Below are positions 1 through 7,088 of a stretch of 19,533 bases of DNA, piece after piece. The DNA lies in assembly GCA_036397995.1 (NCBI GenBank), contig DASWHX010000031.1, forward strand, positions 1-19,533, in the 5' to 3' direction. Made by a program: the position numbers and the translations under genes. Positions within the stretch are counted from its first letter, which is position 1; each line of letters opens with the position of its first letter. A model generated the notes under the pieces. The model saw nothing but the letters and a program-made list of their open reading frames with translations, was not told the DNA's origin and made no database searches. This DNA comes from DASWHX01 sp036397995 (GTDB taxonomy: Bacteria; Bacteroidota; Bacteroidia; Cytophagales; Cyclobacteriaceae).

Positions 1-2
1 AT

Positions 3-71
3 GATTCCAAACTTAGACGCTACCCGAAATCCGGTTTTATTTCAGAATTAGTAAAATTTAAGTATCATTGA
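3..71 (+). CDS. Possible 3' end of an upstream gene (partial)
   Basis: The frame starting at base 3 is open from the window edge and ends at a TGA at 69-71, reading about 22 residues that finish in LVKFKYH. Alternating hydrophobic and polar residues with an aromatic near the end would suit the last strand of an outer-membrane protein, but the piece is too short to identify. A second open frame from base 1 ends at a TAG at 49-51 and cannot be excluded. If either is real, it ends 39 or 59 bases before the M23 peptidase gene on the same strand and could be co-transcribed with it. Confidence 0.2.
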   Translation, partial: DSKLRRYPKSGFISELVKFKYH

Positions 72-110
72 ATGATTTTTTGGATTTTTAAATGATTTCA
101 CAGAGATAAA

Positions 111-1391
111 ATGAAGGTTTTAAAAATCATTTTTGTGCTGATCTTGGTTGGATCATCGGGATGGTATTACATGCTGAGAGTGGCCGAATTCAATAGAAGA
201 ATTGAAATTGGGCGCAGGATACCTGCTGAAGTGGTTGCACAGAAGGAGCCTACCAGGGTTTTTGGAATGATTGTGGATGATCTCCTTGTTGAACAGGGAA
301 AGATAAAAAGAAATCAAAATCTGTCAGAAATACTTGCCAAGCATAACATAGATCCAGGCAGAATCGGTGAACTTGGCAAAGCTTCAAGAAGAGTTTTTGA
401 TGTTAGAAGAATTAGATCCAATACTCCCTATACATTGATCTGTTCTAATGATTCTTTACATACAGCAAAAGTATTATTTTACGAACCCAATCCTATAGAT
501 TATGTGGCGTTCCATTTTGAAGACTCAATACGAATTGAGATGCATAAACGACCGGTTGAAATTGTTGAAAAAACAGCAGCGGGTACAATTACGAGCAGTC
601 TTTTTGAGACTATGGCTCAAATGGGTTTGTCACCCCAGCTAACTAATGATTTTGCGGATGTATTTGCCTGGCAAATCAATTTCTTTTACTTATTTCCCGG
701 TGATGAATTTAAGGTAATTTTCGAGGAAAAGCTGGTGGAGGGCAATTCAGTGGGACTTGGTGAAATATTGGGGGCAAGTTTTAAACACGATAACAAAGAG
801 TTTTTTGCAGTTTATTATGATCAGGGAAACGGTATCGATTATTTTGATGAGTCAGGTAAGAGTTTAAGAAAAGCTTTATTGAAATTCCCCCTGGAATTCA
901 CTCAAATAATAAGTTCAAGATACACCGGCAGGCGTTTTCATCCGGTTCAAAAAATTTATAAAGCTCACCTGGGAACCGATTTTCCAGCTCCTACCGGAAC
1001 CCCCATAAGATCCGTGGGGGATGGTATTGTTGCGGAAGCTGGATACACAAGTGGTAATGGAAACTATGTAAAGATCAAGCATAATGGTATTTATACGACT
1101 CAATACCTTCACATGTCAAAATTTGCACGAGGAATACAACGAGGCATTAAAGTAAAACAAGGCCAGACAATTGGCTACGTGGGCAGTACCGGATTAGCCC
1201 GTGGTTCGCATTTGTGTTTCCGTTTCTGGAAGAATGGTGTGCAGGTTGATGCACTGAGAGTAGATATTCCTCCATCTGAACCTATAGCAGAAGAGAATTT
1301 AACCGGGTATTTTTTGGCCCGTGATGAAATTCTGCAAAAACTCAGCGCGATAGAAGTACCGGGTACGGAGTTGCATGCAGGAGGTTTTTAG
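111..1391 (+). CDS. M23-family murein peptidase, membrane-anchored
   Basis: A 426-residue LytM/M23 metallopeptidase, predicted to cut peptide cross-links of peptidoglycan in the periplasm. An N-terminal hydrophobic stretch (about residues 4-21) should act as a signal anchor. The middle (about 50-250) resembles the LysM/OapA-like and capping regions that precede M23 domains in MepM-type proteins. The catalytic domain spans about 280-385. Visible residues are the zinc pair H286 and D290 in HLGTD, H334 in YLHMS, and H367 in SHLCFRFW. The usual H-x-H is H-L-C here, so the third zinc ligand would be C369; from memory this form is common in Bacteroidota M23 proteins. The ATG at 111 follows AGAGATAAA, a weak ribosome site. 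The next gene is convergent. Family assignment is firm; the exact bond cleaved, or a purely regulatory role, is open. Confidence 0.9.
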   Translation: MKVLKIIFVLILVGSSGWYYMLRVAEFNRRIEIGRRIPAEVVAQKEPTRVFGMIVDDLLVEQGKIKRNQNLSEILAKHNIDPGRIGELGKASRRVFDVRRIRSNTPYTLICSNDSLHTAKVLFYEPNPIDYVAFHFEDSIRIEMHKRPVEIVEKTAAGTITSSLFETMAQMGLSPQLTNDFADVFAWQINFFYLFPGDEFKVIFEEKLVEGNSVGLGEILGASFKHDNKEFFAVYYDQGNGIDYFDESGKSLRKALLKFPLEFTQIISSRYTGRRFHPVQKIYKAHLGTDFPAPTGTPIRSVGDGIVAEAGYTSGNGNYVKIKHNGIYTTQYLHMSKFARGIQRGIKVKQGQTIGYVGSTGLARGSHLCFRFWKNGVQVDALRVDIPPSEPIAEENLTGYFLARDEILQKLSAIEVPGTELHAGGF

Positions 1392-1527
1392 AAAAATAGC
1401 CAACTCCTTTCGTTAGGCTCCCCAGGTTTTTAAGATTTGATCAGTTCTTCTGGCAGGTGGTTATATTAATTATCTATAGCCCGCTGGGAACGATTTCAAA
1501 TAATTTGGAGTTTAAGTAATCTGGTTT

Positions 1528-2070
1528 TCAGTGAAACGCATACCCGACTCCGACGCTGATAAAAGGAGTTACGTACCGCTCTGAATCTTTGTAGGAATAA
1601 CGATGGAATTCATTTGCTGAAATAATAGATGTTTGGAAAAGAATGTTCCAGAAAAGATTTTTCTCAGCCGGTTGACTCCGGAAACCGAAACGAACGGAGG
1701 GTATTAGAATCAACTCTTCGCTTAACTCATCACTTACACCCAAATTGGAATCGGGGTAATAGCGATCTCTCAAGCCAGCCACAGATACGCCTGCTTCAAA
1801 ATACTTTTTCTTTGCTTTAGCCAGGTACGATATCCCAATGGGCAGCCCGTGGATCAATCTTTCGGTTTTTCGACTTAAAGGCAACACGGTAGCGCCTAAT
1901 CGTACAGCCAGGTTATGTCTGGGATTTCGTAAAAATAACCTTTCATAATTGATGGAATAAAAAAAGGCGGCCCCGCCTGCCTCAAAATAAATATTGTTTC
2001 TGGTGATTTTATCCTGGGCAAAAGAAGGATGGAAAAAAGCAATAGACATGGATATGAAAAAAATTCTCAT
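1528..2070 (-). CDS. Hypothetical exported beta-barrel-like outer membrane protein
   Basis: A 180-residue protein with a signal peptide (hydrophobic MRIFFISMSIAFF followed by a probable cut near SFA|Q). The remainder alternates hydrophobic and polar residues with many aromatics (NIYFEAGG, FYSINYERL, FISVGVGYAF) and ends in an aromatic-rich strand. This is typical of a small eight-stranded outer-membrane barrel, as in OmpA/OmpW-like or DUF-type porins. I cannot assign a family or function. It lies on the minus strand, convergent to the M23 gene and 52 bases after the end of the frameshifted lipoprotein region, so it may be the last gene of that cluster. No strong ribosome site is visible before the ATG; the leader is AT-rich. 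Confidence 0.7.
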   Translation of the reverse strand: MRIFFISMSIAFFHPSFAQDKITRNNIYFEAGGAAFFYSINYERLFLRNPRHNLAVRLGATVLPLSRKTERLIHGLPIGISYLAKAKKKYFEAGVSVAGLRDRYYPDSNLGVSDELSEELILIPSVRFGFRSQPAEKNLFWNILFQTSIISANEFHRYSYKDSERYVTPFISVGVGYAFH

Positions 2071-2122
2071 AAAATTCTAATTAATTATAACTTGCCTGCC
2101 ATTCGATACATGCATTATTTAC

Positions 2123-2416
2123 TTAATGAAAGGAAAAGTCAGATTTGTAAACTTCATCAAGATCGTAATAGTTATCAGCAGACCGATATTTATGAGTATA
2201 GCCCCTATTTCCATGATACCAGGTTGCTGTTCTTTCTCCGGTCGGCCAAGTATCATATTCAAAAATCACGTAATTTTCATAGGGTCTGTTTGGTTCCCTG
2301 TCATTCCAGTCATTAAGAATATAAAAGTTTACATCTTTGAGCCTCTGTTTTTTTACATCTTCTCTGCTAAACTTGTAAATTTCACCACCTTCGTTCGGCC
2401 CCTGTCTGTGGTTCAA
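2123..2416 (-). pseudogene. Out-of-frame C-terminal extension of the upstream lipoprotein, or remnant of a lost gene
   Basis: An open frame of 97 codons that overlaps the end of the lipoprotein gene in the +1 frame. Its residues (VNFYILNDWNDREPNRPY, then YVIFEYDTWPTGERTATW) and codon use (GAT, GAA, AAA, mixed third bases) look like true protein coding. It contains no ATG: the only start is a TTG directly after an in-frame TAG, with no ribosome site. Removing one G from the GGGG run (complement of CCCC at 2399-2402) would join it to the lipoprotein, reading QTGPNEGGEIYKF. I therefore read it as a frameshifted continuation, though fusion with another gene's tail by deletion is also possible. 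I recognise no family. Confidence 0.45.
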
Positions 2417-2840
2417 CTATTTTTTTAAATTTGTAAGAACATCCCTCATCACATGAAAATGTTGGGGAAAATAGCAGATAACCATTTTTAAAAGTGTATA
2501 AATATTCCATTGAGAATAAATTATTCTCACTCTCCTCACATTCTAATTCTATTACTATGATACTTCCATCCTGACTAGTAGTTAAATTAAATGTCCCTGT
2601 ATTAGAGGGATTACTTTTACAAATTGCATTACTCGAAGAAATGTATTTTTGATCTGAGCCAAACTCCATAGTGTAGCCATCCGGAACATTTTCCCAACTG
2701 CCTGAATTACTAACATTACCAAATCTCTGCTCTACCAACTGCCAAGTTCCATAAATGGACATTTGTTGTTCATTTTGTTGTTCATCTCCACATCCTGCGA
2801 AGAGAAGCAACGCAATAATTGTGATTGTCATATTTTTCAT
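2382..2840 (-). CDS. Small lipocalin-like lipoprotein, possibly frameshifted at its 3' end
   Basis: A 152-residue lipoprotein. The signal peptide ends in a lipobox LFAGC with the lipidated cysteine at C17. A short Q/E/N-rich linker leads to a domain starting IYGTWQLVEQRFG. The G-x-W near the start, the beta-rich pattern and the closing CSYKFKKI match lipocalin-like lipoproteins (DUF4488/DUF5004-type) common in Bacteroidota, which probably bind small ligands or act structurally at the outer membrane. Four cysteines (SNAICKS, LECEES, SCDEGC) could form disulfides. The ATG has AAAAAGG at good distance. The gene begins 11 bases after the stop of the preceding sorting-domain gene, so the two are likely co-transcribed. 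The last residues (TGAERRW) follow a GGGG run and may be out of frame (see the extension at 2123-2416). Confidence 0.7.
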   Translation of the reverse strand: MKNMTITIIALLLFAGCGDEQQNEQQMSIYGTWQLVEQRFGNVSNSGSWENVPDGYTMEFGSDQKYISSSNAICKSNPSNTGTFNLTTSQDGSIIVIELECEESENNLFSMEYLYTFKNGYLLFSPTFSCDEGCSYKFKKIVEPQTGAERRW

Positions 2841-2851
2841 TGCCTTTTTGT

Positions 2852-3209
2852 TTAGTTTTTAATTATTCTGGTCTGGAAGGTTCTTCCTTCGACTGTTTGT
2901 ATTTTTAAATAATTAATTCCACGATTTAGATTTTCTGTGTTTAGAACGTGAGATGTTCCCGAACAGGTTTCACTGCAAATCGGATTGCCGGAATTATCAA
3001 TTATTGTAACCCTTGAAATTTCATCTGATGAGATAGTGGTAGTTTCTTGAGAACTGAAAGCTGCTATCGAGTTGTCACATCCCAAGCACGTTCTCTTCAA
3101 ACGATTGATTTTCAAATTTCGGGTCTAAAGATTTTGCCACTTCATTTTCTTTGCAGGCCATCATCCATACACACAGTACTACTATTGTGAAATGTTTAAA
3201 ATGTTTCAT
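2852..3209 (-). pseudogene. Frameshifted small lipoprotein with a T9SS sorting-like C-terminal domain
   Basis: Two overlapping frames together make one gene. The first (ATG at 3209, TGA at 3075-3077, 44 residues) begins MKHFKHFTIVVLCVWMMAC, a lipoprotein signal with its cysteine at residue 19, and stops after ENVLGM. The second is open from about 3115 to the TAA at 2852. Past its unconvincing TTG start it reads CDNSIAAFSSQ, then ISRVTIIDNSGNPI and ends GRTFQTRIIKN. That C-terminal pattern (strand, D-x-x-G turn, an LNRGINYLKI strand, closing IIKN) resembles the type A sorting domain of the type IX secretion system, although the usual YPNP opening is not seen. Moving between the frames needs one base skipped near 3075-3085. 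Taken as sequenced, no full-length product is made by normal translation. Confidence 0.55.
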
Positions 3210-3355
3210 TTTGTTGCTTTTTGAAAGCATAAATAACGATTGTATATTTAAAAAGAAATACTATATATTACTATACTTATAAAATAATCTGTAAATAGGG
3301 TTTAATTAATAATTAACAGACTTTTTTGAATTAGATGATTTTGCGCGCTTTCTTC

Positions 3356-3380
3356 AAAAAAAAGAGAAGAAAATTCTCTT
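3356..3380 (-). terminator. Terminator-like hairpin with T run on the minus strand
   Basis: Read on the minus strand, AAGAGAA pairs with TTCTCTT (7 bp) around a 5-base loop, and eight T residues follow directly. That is the form of an intrinsic terminator for transcription moving toward the 3209 gene. No coding gene lies upstream of it on that strand, so it may block antisense read-through or end a short non-coding transcript. The stem is short and AT-rich, so confidence is modest. Confidence 0.3.
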
Positions 3381-3420
3381 CCAATGCCGTATCAACCCCT
3401 GTTCGTCACACCAGGTTCTT

Positions 3421-3445
3421 CCGCCAGACGGATTCCGGCAGGCAG
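3421..3445. repeat. GC-rich imperfect palindrome, possible interspersed repeat fragment
   Basis: The left arm CCGCCAGACGGA and the right arm TCCGGCAGGCAG are inverted matches at 9 of 12 positions around a single central base. Short GC-rich palindromes of this look recur between genes in Bacteroidota genomes as I remember them. No second copy is evident in this window, so repeat status is inference. Confidence 0.3.
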
Positions 3446-3525
3446 ACCTATCTTAATGAGCGGGAATTCTGAGCATGCATTTCAGATTTCCACTTCACCT
3501 GCTTATCAATTGGAATAAAATCCAT

Positions 3526-3533
3526 TAATTTTG
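3526..3533 (+). promoter_or_regulatory. Candidate Bacteroidota -7 promoter element
   Basis: TAATTTTG matches the TAnnTTTG -7 element used by the Bacteroidota primary sigma factor. Transcription would begin near 3540, giving a leader of only about 8 bases before the ATG at 3548. No convincing -33 TTTG lies at the expected distance, so this is a weak call. Confidence 0.3.
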
Positions 3534-3547
3534 AGAAGTTGGAAAGA

Positions 3548-5842
3548 ATGTTTTCACGAGTTTTTTTAATAATACTATCACTAATTATTCCTTGGTTCTC
3601 CAACGCGCAGAAGGTAGGACTGGTTTTAAGTGGTGGAGGTGCCAAAGGACTGGCCCACATTGGGGTGATCAAAGCTCTTGAAGAAAAGGAAATTCCCATC
3701 GATTTCATCGCCGGAACTTCCATGGGCGCAATCGTCGGAGGACTTTATGCCGCGGGGTATTCGGCATCAGAAATTGAGAAAGTAGTACTTTCAGAAGAAT
3801 TTTTGAATTGGGTAAATGGGAGAGAAGACCCGGCTTACAATTATTATTTTAATAAGAGAGAAGATAATCCTTCATTTGTTTCAGTCGACCTGAAACTTGA
3901 CTCAACCCTTTCGGCAACCATTGCCTCTAATCTTGCCAATGATCAAATTATTAATATGATTCTGGCTGAATGGCTGGCCCAGGCATCAGAATTAGCTGAT
4001 TATAATTTCGATAGTCTATTTGTTCCTCTACGGGTAATGGCCGCGGATATTTTTACCCAAACGGAAGTTGTGATTAAGGATGGAACACTCAATGAAGCAC
4101 TCAGGGCTTCTCTTACCGTTCCTTTATTTTACCGACCCATACAGGTAAAAGGAAGGTACTTATACGATGGAGGTATTTATAATAACTTTCCCGTTGATGT
4201 AATGATAGAAGACTTTAATCCTGATGTAATTATTGGTTCCAACGTGTCAATAAAGAAATTCGAAGATTACCCATTTGCTGAAGCAGATAAGCTTGTTAAT
4301 AATGCGATCCTTTTTTCAGTATTGAATAATTCGGATGTCGGTAAACTTAGAGAACAGGATATATATATCGAGCCGGATTTAAGTAGTTTCACTCCGTTTG
4401 ATTTTAACAGGGCAAAGGAGATGATCGACAGTGGGTACCTGGCCACTCTCAATCATATAGATAAAATAAGAACCAGTGTTGCCAAACTTAAGCCGGAGGA
4501 AGAAGTAGAAGTAGAAAGAGAAAATTTCAGAAAAAAGTACAAGCCTCTCTCATTTGGTGGTTTGAGATTTGAAGGAATTTCTAAAAGACAACAATCCTAC
4601 GTGAGCCGTCAATTCAATTTGAAGAAGGATTATCTTAATCTCGAAGAAATTAAGAAGGGATATTACAGGCTGGTAGGACAGTCATACTTCAAGGACATTT
4701 TTCCAAATATGATTTACGACAGGGAGCTGCAATCTTATTTTTTTGAACTACGCGGCAAACCAAGGCGAGCGTTTAAAGTTCAGCTGGGGGGCGCTATCAG
4801 TACAAGACAAGTAAGCAACATATTTCTGGAAGGAAGATTCTATCACTTTAACAGAGTGTTGTTTGATCATAGCGCACTTTTTTATGCAGGAAGTTTTTAC
4901 CAGTCGGCTGCCTATCGCTCAAGGATAAGCTTCCCTTTGGGGATTCAATTTTATCTTGAACCAGAGCTGATTTATAATCACTGGGATTACCTCGGGATGA
5001 GCGATTTCTTTATTAATGCTTCTTCACCTACCGCGATATTACAAACTGACAGAAAATATGGACTAAATCTTGGGTTTCCTGTGGGCTCCAAATTCAAAGC
5101 AGTTATCCAGGCCAGCCATTACAATAATGACAACCTTTTTGGCAACAACCGGGATTATATTTCCAGCGATACACTTGACAGGGTAAAACTCAAAGGGTAT
5201 CGATATGCTATAGAGATTTCAAGAAACTCATTAAACAGAAAGCAATATCCAAATAGCGGTTCAAGGCTTTTCCTGGGTTTTGACTATTTCCTCGGAGATG
5301 AGTTTTATGAGCCCGGAAATACATCCGTCCTTAATGTTGATTCGGAGCAATTTCACGAATGGTACAGACTTAAGCTTACCGCGGAGAGCTATTTCAAATT
5401 AGGTCGTTTTTCTCCAGGCTATGTTTTTGAGACGGTGGTAACAAACCAGCCATTCCTGACAAACTATACTGGTACCTTGATAGCGGCTCCTGCTTTTTCT
5501 CCAAATACCGATAGCAAAACTCTATTCATTCAAAATTTCCGTTCCCATAGTTACATCGCCGGAGGTTTGAGAAATGTGATAGCGGTAGCAAGAAATATTG
5601 AACTGCGAATGGAAGGCTACGTATTTAAAGCTTTCAGAAAAATTGTGGAGGCAGAGACTCAGCTACCCGGGTACGACAATAGCATAGAACACCTCAGCTT
5701 TTCAGCAGCTGTAGGTTTTGTCTATCATAGCCCATTGGGTCCGGTTAGTCTGGGCGGGAACTACTATGATGATCCCGAGACTCAGTTTACGGTAATGCTA
5801 CATCTTGGCTATTTGCTTTTTAATAAACGCTCATGGGATTAG
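3548..5842 (+). CDS. Patatin-like phospholipase with C-terminal outer-membrane barrel
   Basis: From the ATG at 3548 the protein has 764 residues; a TTG at 3539 would add three but is less likely, since GGAAAG lies just before the ATG. The signal peptide is residues 1-20 (cut at SNA|Q). The patatin domain spans about 22-300 with oxyanion loop GGGAKG at 29-34, nucleophile S58 in GTSMG and catalytic D207 in DGG, so the Ser-Asp dyad is intact. After about 330 a POTRA-like segment (LSFGGLRFEGISKRQQ) leads into a beta-strand-rich half ending with SLGGNYYDDPETQF and an aromatic-rich terminus, as in BamA/Omp85-type barrels. This layout matches type Vd patatin autotransporters (PlpD/FplA-like). Predicted role: phospholipase exposed at, or tethered to, the outer membrane. 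Whether the enzyme domain faces the periplasm or the outside cannot be read from sequence. Confidence 0.9.
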   Translation: MFSRVFLIILSLIIPWFSNAQKVGLVLSGGGAKGLAHIGVIKALEEKEIPIDFIAGTSMGAIVGGLYAAGYSASEIEKVVLSEEFLNWVNGREDPAYNYYFNKREDNPSFVSVDLKLDSTLSATIASNLANDQIINMILAEWLAQASELADYNFDSLFVPLRVMAADIFTQTEVVIKDGTLNEALRASLTVPLFYRPIQVKGRYLYDGGIYNNFPVDVMIEDFNPDVIIGSNVSIKKFEDYPFAEADKLVNNAILFSVLNNSDVGKLREQDIYIEPDLSSFTPFDFNRAKEMIDSGYLATLNHIDKIRTSVAKLKPEEEVEVERENFRKKYKPLSFGGLRFEGISKRQQSYVSRQFNLKKDYLNLEEIKKGYYRLVGQSYFKDIFPNMIYDRELQSYFFELRGKPRRAFKVQLGGAISTRQVSNIFLEGRFYHFNRVLFDHSALFYAGSFYQSAAYRSRISFPLGIQFYLEPELIYNHWDYLGMSDFFINASSPTAILQTDRKYGLNLGFPVGSKFKAVIQASHYNNDNLFGNNRDYISSDTLDRVKLKGYRYAIEISRNSLNRKQYPNSGSRLFLGFDYFLGDEFYEPGNTSVLNVDSEQFHEWYRLKLTAESYFKLGRFSPGYVFETVVTNQPFLTNYTGTLIAAPAFSPNTDSKTLFIQNFRSHSYIAGGLRNVIAVARNIELRMEGYVFKAFRKIVEAETQLPGYDNSIEHLSFSAAVGFVYHSPLGPVSLGGNYYDDPETQFTVMLHLGYLLFNKRSWD

Positions 5843-5909
5843 ATTACTTTTAAAACCATTTCAAAAAAACCATTTATATTCGGCCTTCTTTTTGATCAAG
5901 AACCAATCA

Positions 5910-6566
5910 ATGAAAAAATTTACAATTACCTCGAGAAATAAAGTCAATCGGGTCCCCAAACGCGCAAATTATGATGCGAAAACTCTTTATGCCATTCTGG
6001 ATAATATGTTTGTTTGCCATGTGGCTTTTATTCTTGACAAGCAGCCTTTCATTATTCCAATGGCCTATGGCAGAAGAGGGAACAAAATATATTTGCATGG
6101 AGCTACCAGCAGCAGGTTGATGAAAATCCTGAAATCAGGAATTCCCGTTTGTATTTGTGTTACCCTTCTGGATGGTGTTGTTTTGGCTCGCTCTAGCTTT
6201 CACAGCTCCATGAATTACAGGTCGGCAGTTGTATTCGGAACGGCCAGTTTGGTGGAAGAAAAGAAAAAAAATGCGGCATTAAAAATTATTACAGAGCATA
6301 TCGCGGAGGGTCGCTGGAATGAAGCAAGGAAACCAAACTTCAAGGAGTTAAAAGCGACCAGTGTTTTAGAAGTCATGATTGATCAGGCATCCTCAAAAAT
6401 CAGAACAGGTCCTCCTTTAGATGAACCGGAGGATTATGATTTACCTATTTGGGCAGGAGTGGTTCCTTTAAATCTCTTGGCAGGAAAAACAGAAACGGAT
6501 CCGCTTCTGAAGATGAAATTACGAATACCTGAAAGCGTAAAGAGAATCAGGAAAGAATTTTCTTAA
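5910..6566 (+). CDS. Pyridoxamine 5'-phosphate oxidase-family flavin split-barrel protein
   Basis: A 218-residue protein from the ATG at 5910. The frame is open further upstream to 5805, but that part overlaps the patatin gene and does not resemble the family. The sequence fits the Pyridox_ox_2 / NimA-like FMN-binding split barrel: an early basic RVPKRANYD, strand FIIPMAYGRRGNKIYLHG, and the family-typical ARSSFHSSMNYRS followed by VVFGTA. A closing GPPLDEPEDYDLPIWAGV is typical of this subgroup. Members bind FMN or F420 and often reduce nitro compounds or unknown substrates; the true substrate is unknown here. It is not expected to be the vitamin B6 enzyme PdxH. It starts 67 bases after the patatin stop and may share its transcript. 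Its last 20 bases overlap the convergent pyrophosphohydrolase gene. Confidence 0.85.
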   Translation: MKKFTITSRNKVNRVPKRANYDAKTLYAILDNMFVCHVAFILDKQPFIIPMAYGRRGNKIYLHGATSSRLMKILKSGIPVCICVTLLDGVVLARSSFHSSMNYRSAVVFGTASLVEEKKKNAALKIITEHIAEGRWNEARKPNFKELKATSVLEVMIDQASSKIRTGPPLDEPEDYDLPIWAGVVPLNLLAGKTETDPLLKMKLRIPESVKRIRKEFS

Positions 6567-7023
6567 GATCTGCCGGAGAATAGTTTATGGATTTCATGGT
6601 CTTGTTGTCGGATTTTCTGTAGACAAGAAATCTACCATCGGCTGCCTTGATATAGCATTCTGTTCCATCTTTATCTTTATAAAATGTAACAGTAGCCACA
6701 GCTTCGTCCATGGAATTGCAGGCTTTGCTCATATTGGATCGCTGCACTTCATCAAAAAGAGCTTTGAATTTTTCTCCAAGTCCAAATTCCAAAATTGCGC
6801 CGCTCAGCACATACTGAATATCACAAAGGGCATCAGCAACTTCTGTAATGTCATTATCTTTTATTGCTTCTTCCAGCTCCTTCAGCTCCTCACTTAACAA
6901 GGCAACTCTTAATTTACATCGTTCTTCAGAGGGAATGATCGGTTTCTTTTCGACAGGATGTTTAAAAGTATGGTGAAAATCGGCCACACTGTTCAGGGCT
7001 TCAGGCTCATTTAATTTGTTCAT
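6547..7023 (-). CDS. MazG/HisE-like all-alpha NTP pyrophosphohydrolase (DR2231-type)
   Basis: A 158-residue cytoplasmic protein. Residues 14-100 match the DR2231-like branch of all-alpha NTP pyrophosphatases: VADFHHTFKHPV, then the metal-binding E45-E46-x-x-E49 in SEELKELEEA, E61-x-x-D64 in EVADALCDIQYV, and QRSNMSK. All acidic magnesium ligands are present, so it should be active, probably hydrolysing a non-canonical or excess nucleoside triphosphate (dUTP or related) as house-cleaning; the substrate is inferred from the family. The C-terminal 50 residues (strand-rich, ending KSINYSPADLKKIL) match a tail seen in family members annotated as phosphoribosyl-ATP pyrophosphohydrolase-like. It is probably not the histidine enzyme HisE. 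It is divergent from the aldehyde dehydrogenase across about 65 bases, and its 3' end overlaps the split-barrel gene by 20 bases. Confidence 0.8.
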   Translation of the reverse strand: MNKLNEPEALNSVADFHHTFKHPVEKKPIIPSEERCKLRVALLSEELKELEEAIKDNDITEVADALCDIQYVLSGAILEFGLGEKFKALFDEVQRSNMSKACNSMDEAVATVTFYKDKDGTECYIKAADGRFLVYRKSDNKTMKSINYSPADLKKILS

Positions 7024-7088
7024 CTTGCAATTTTAAGTAATCAATCTTGTAAAGATATATTATATTTAGTTTTACTCAATTGTTAACG

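Larger units (their letters stand above)
3210..3547. other. Gene-poor divergent intergenic region
   Basis: This lies between the minus-strand lipoprotein cluster and the plus-strand patatin gene. The left part (3210-3330) is very AT-rich with no protein-like frame and probably holds the promoter of the minus-strand cluster. The middle (3356-3380) has an A run and a 7-bp hairpin. The right part (3381-3480) is noticeably richer in G+C and includes an imperfect palindrome at 3421-3445. A minus-strand open frame crossing 3448-3723 runs antisense to the patatin start and looks like a shadow. Confidence 0.6.

Noticed and set aside
2029..2428. Plus-strand open frames opposite the lipoprotein extension
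   Set aside because: They have low-complexity, cysteine/histidine-rich translations with no start signal and are antisense to a frame with better coding character.
3448..3723. Minus-strand 91-codon frame across the patatin start
   Set aside because: It is antisense to the conserved signal peptide and GGGAKG motif region; the translation looks like a mirror of that coding sequence and has no ribosome site.
5805..5909. Earlier start for the split-barrel protein, giving 35 extra residues
   Set aside because: The extra part overlaps the patatin gene, is unlike the family N-terminus and lacks a ribosome site; the ATG at 5910 gives the usual length.
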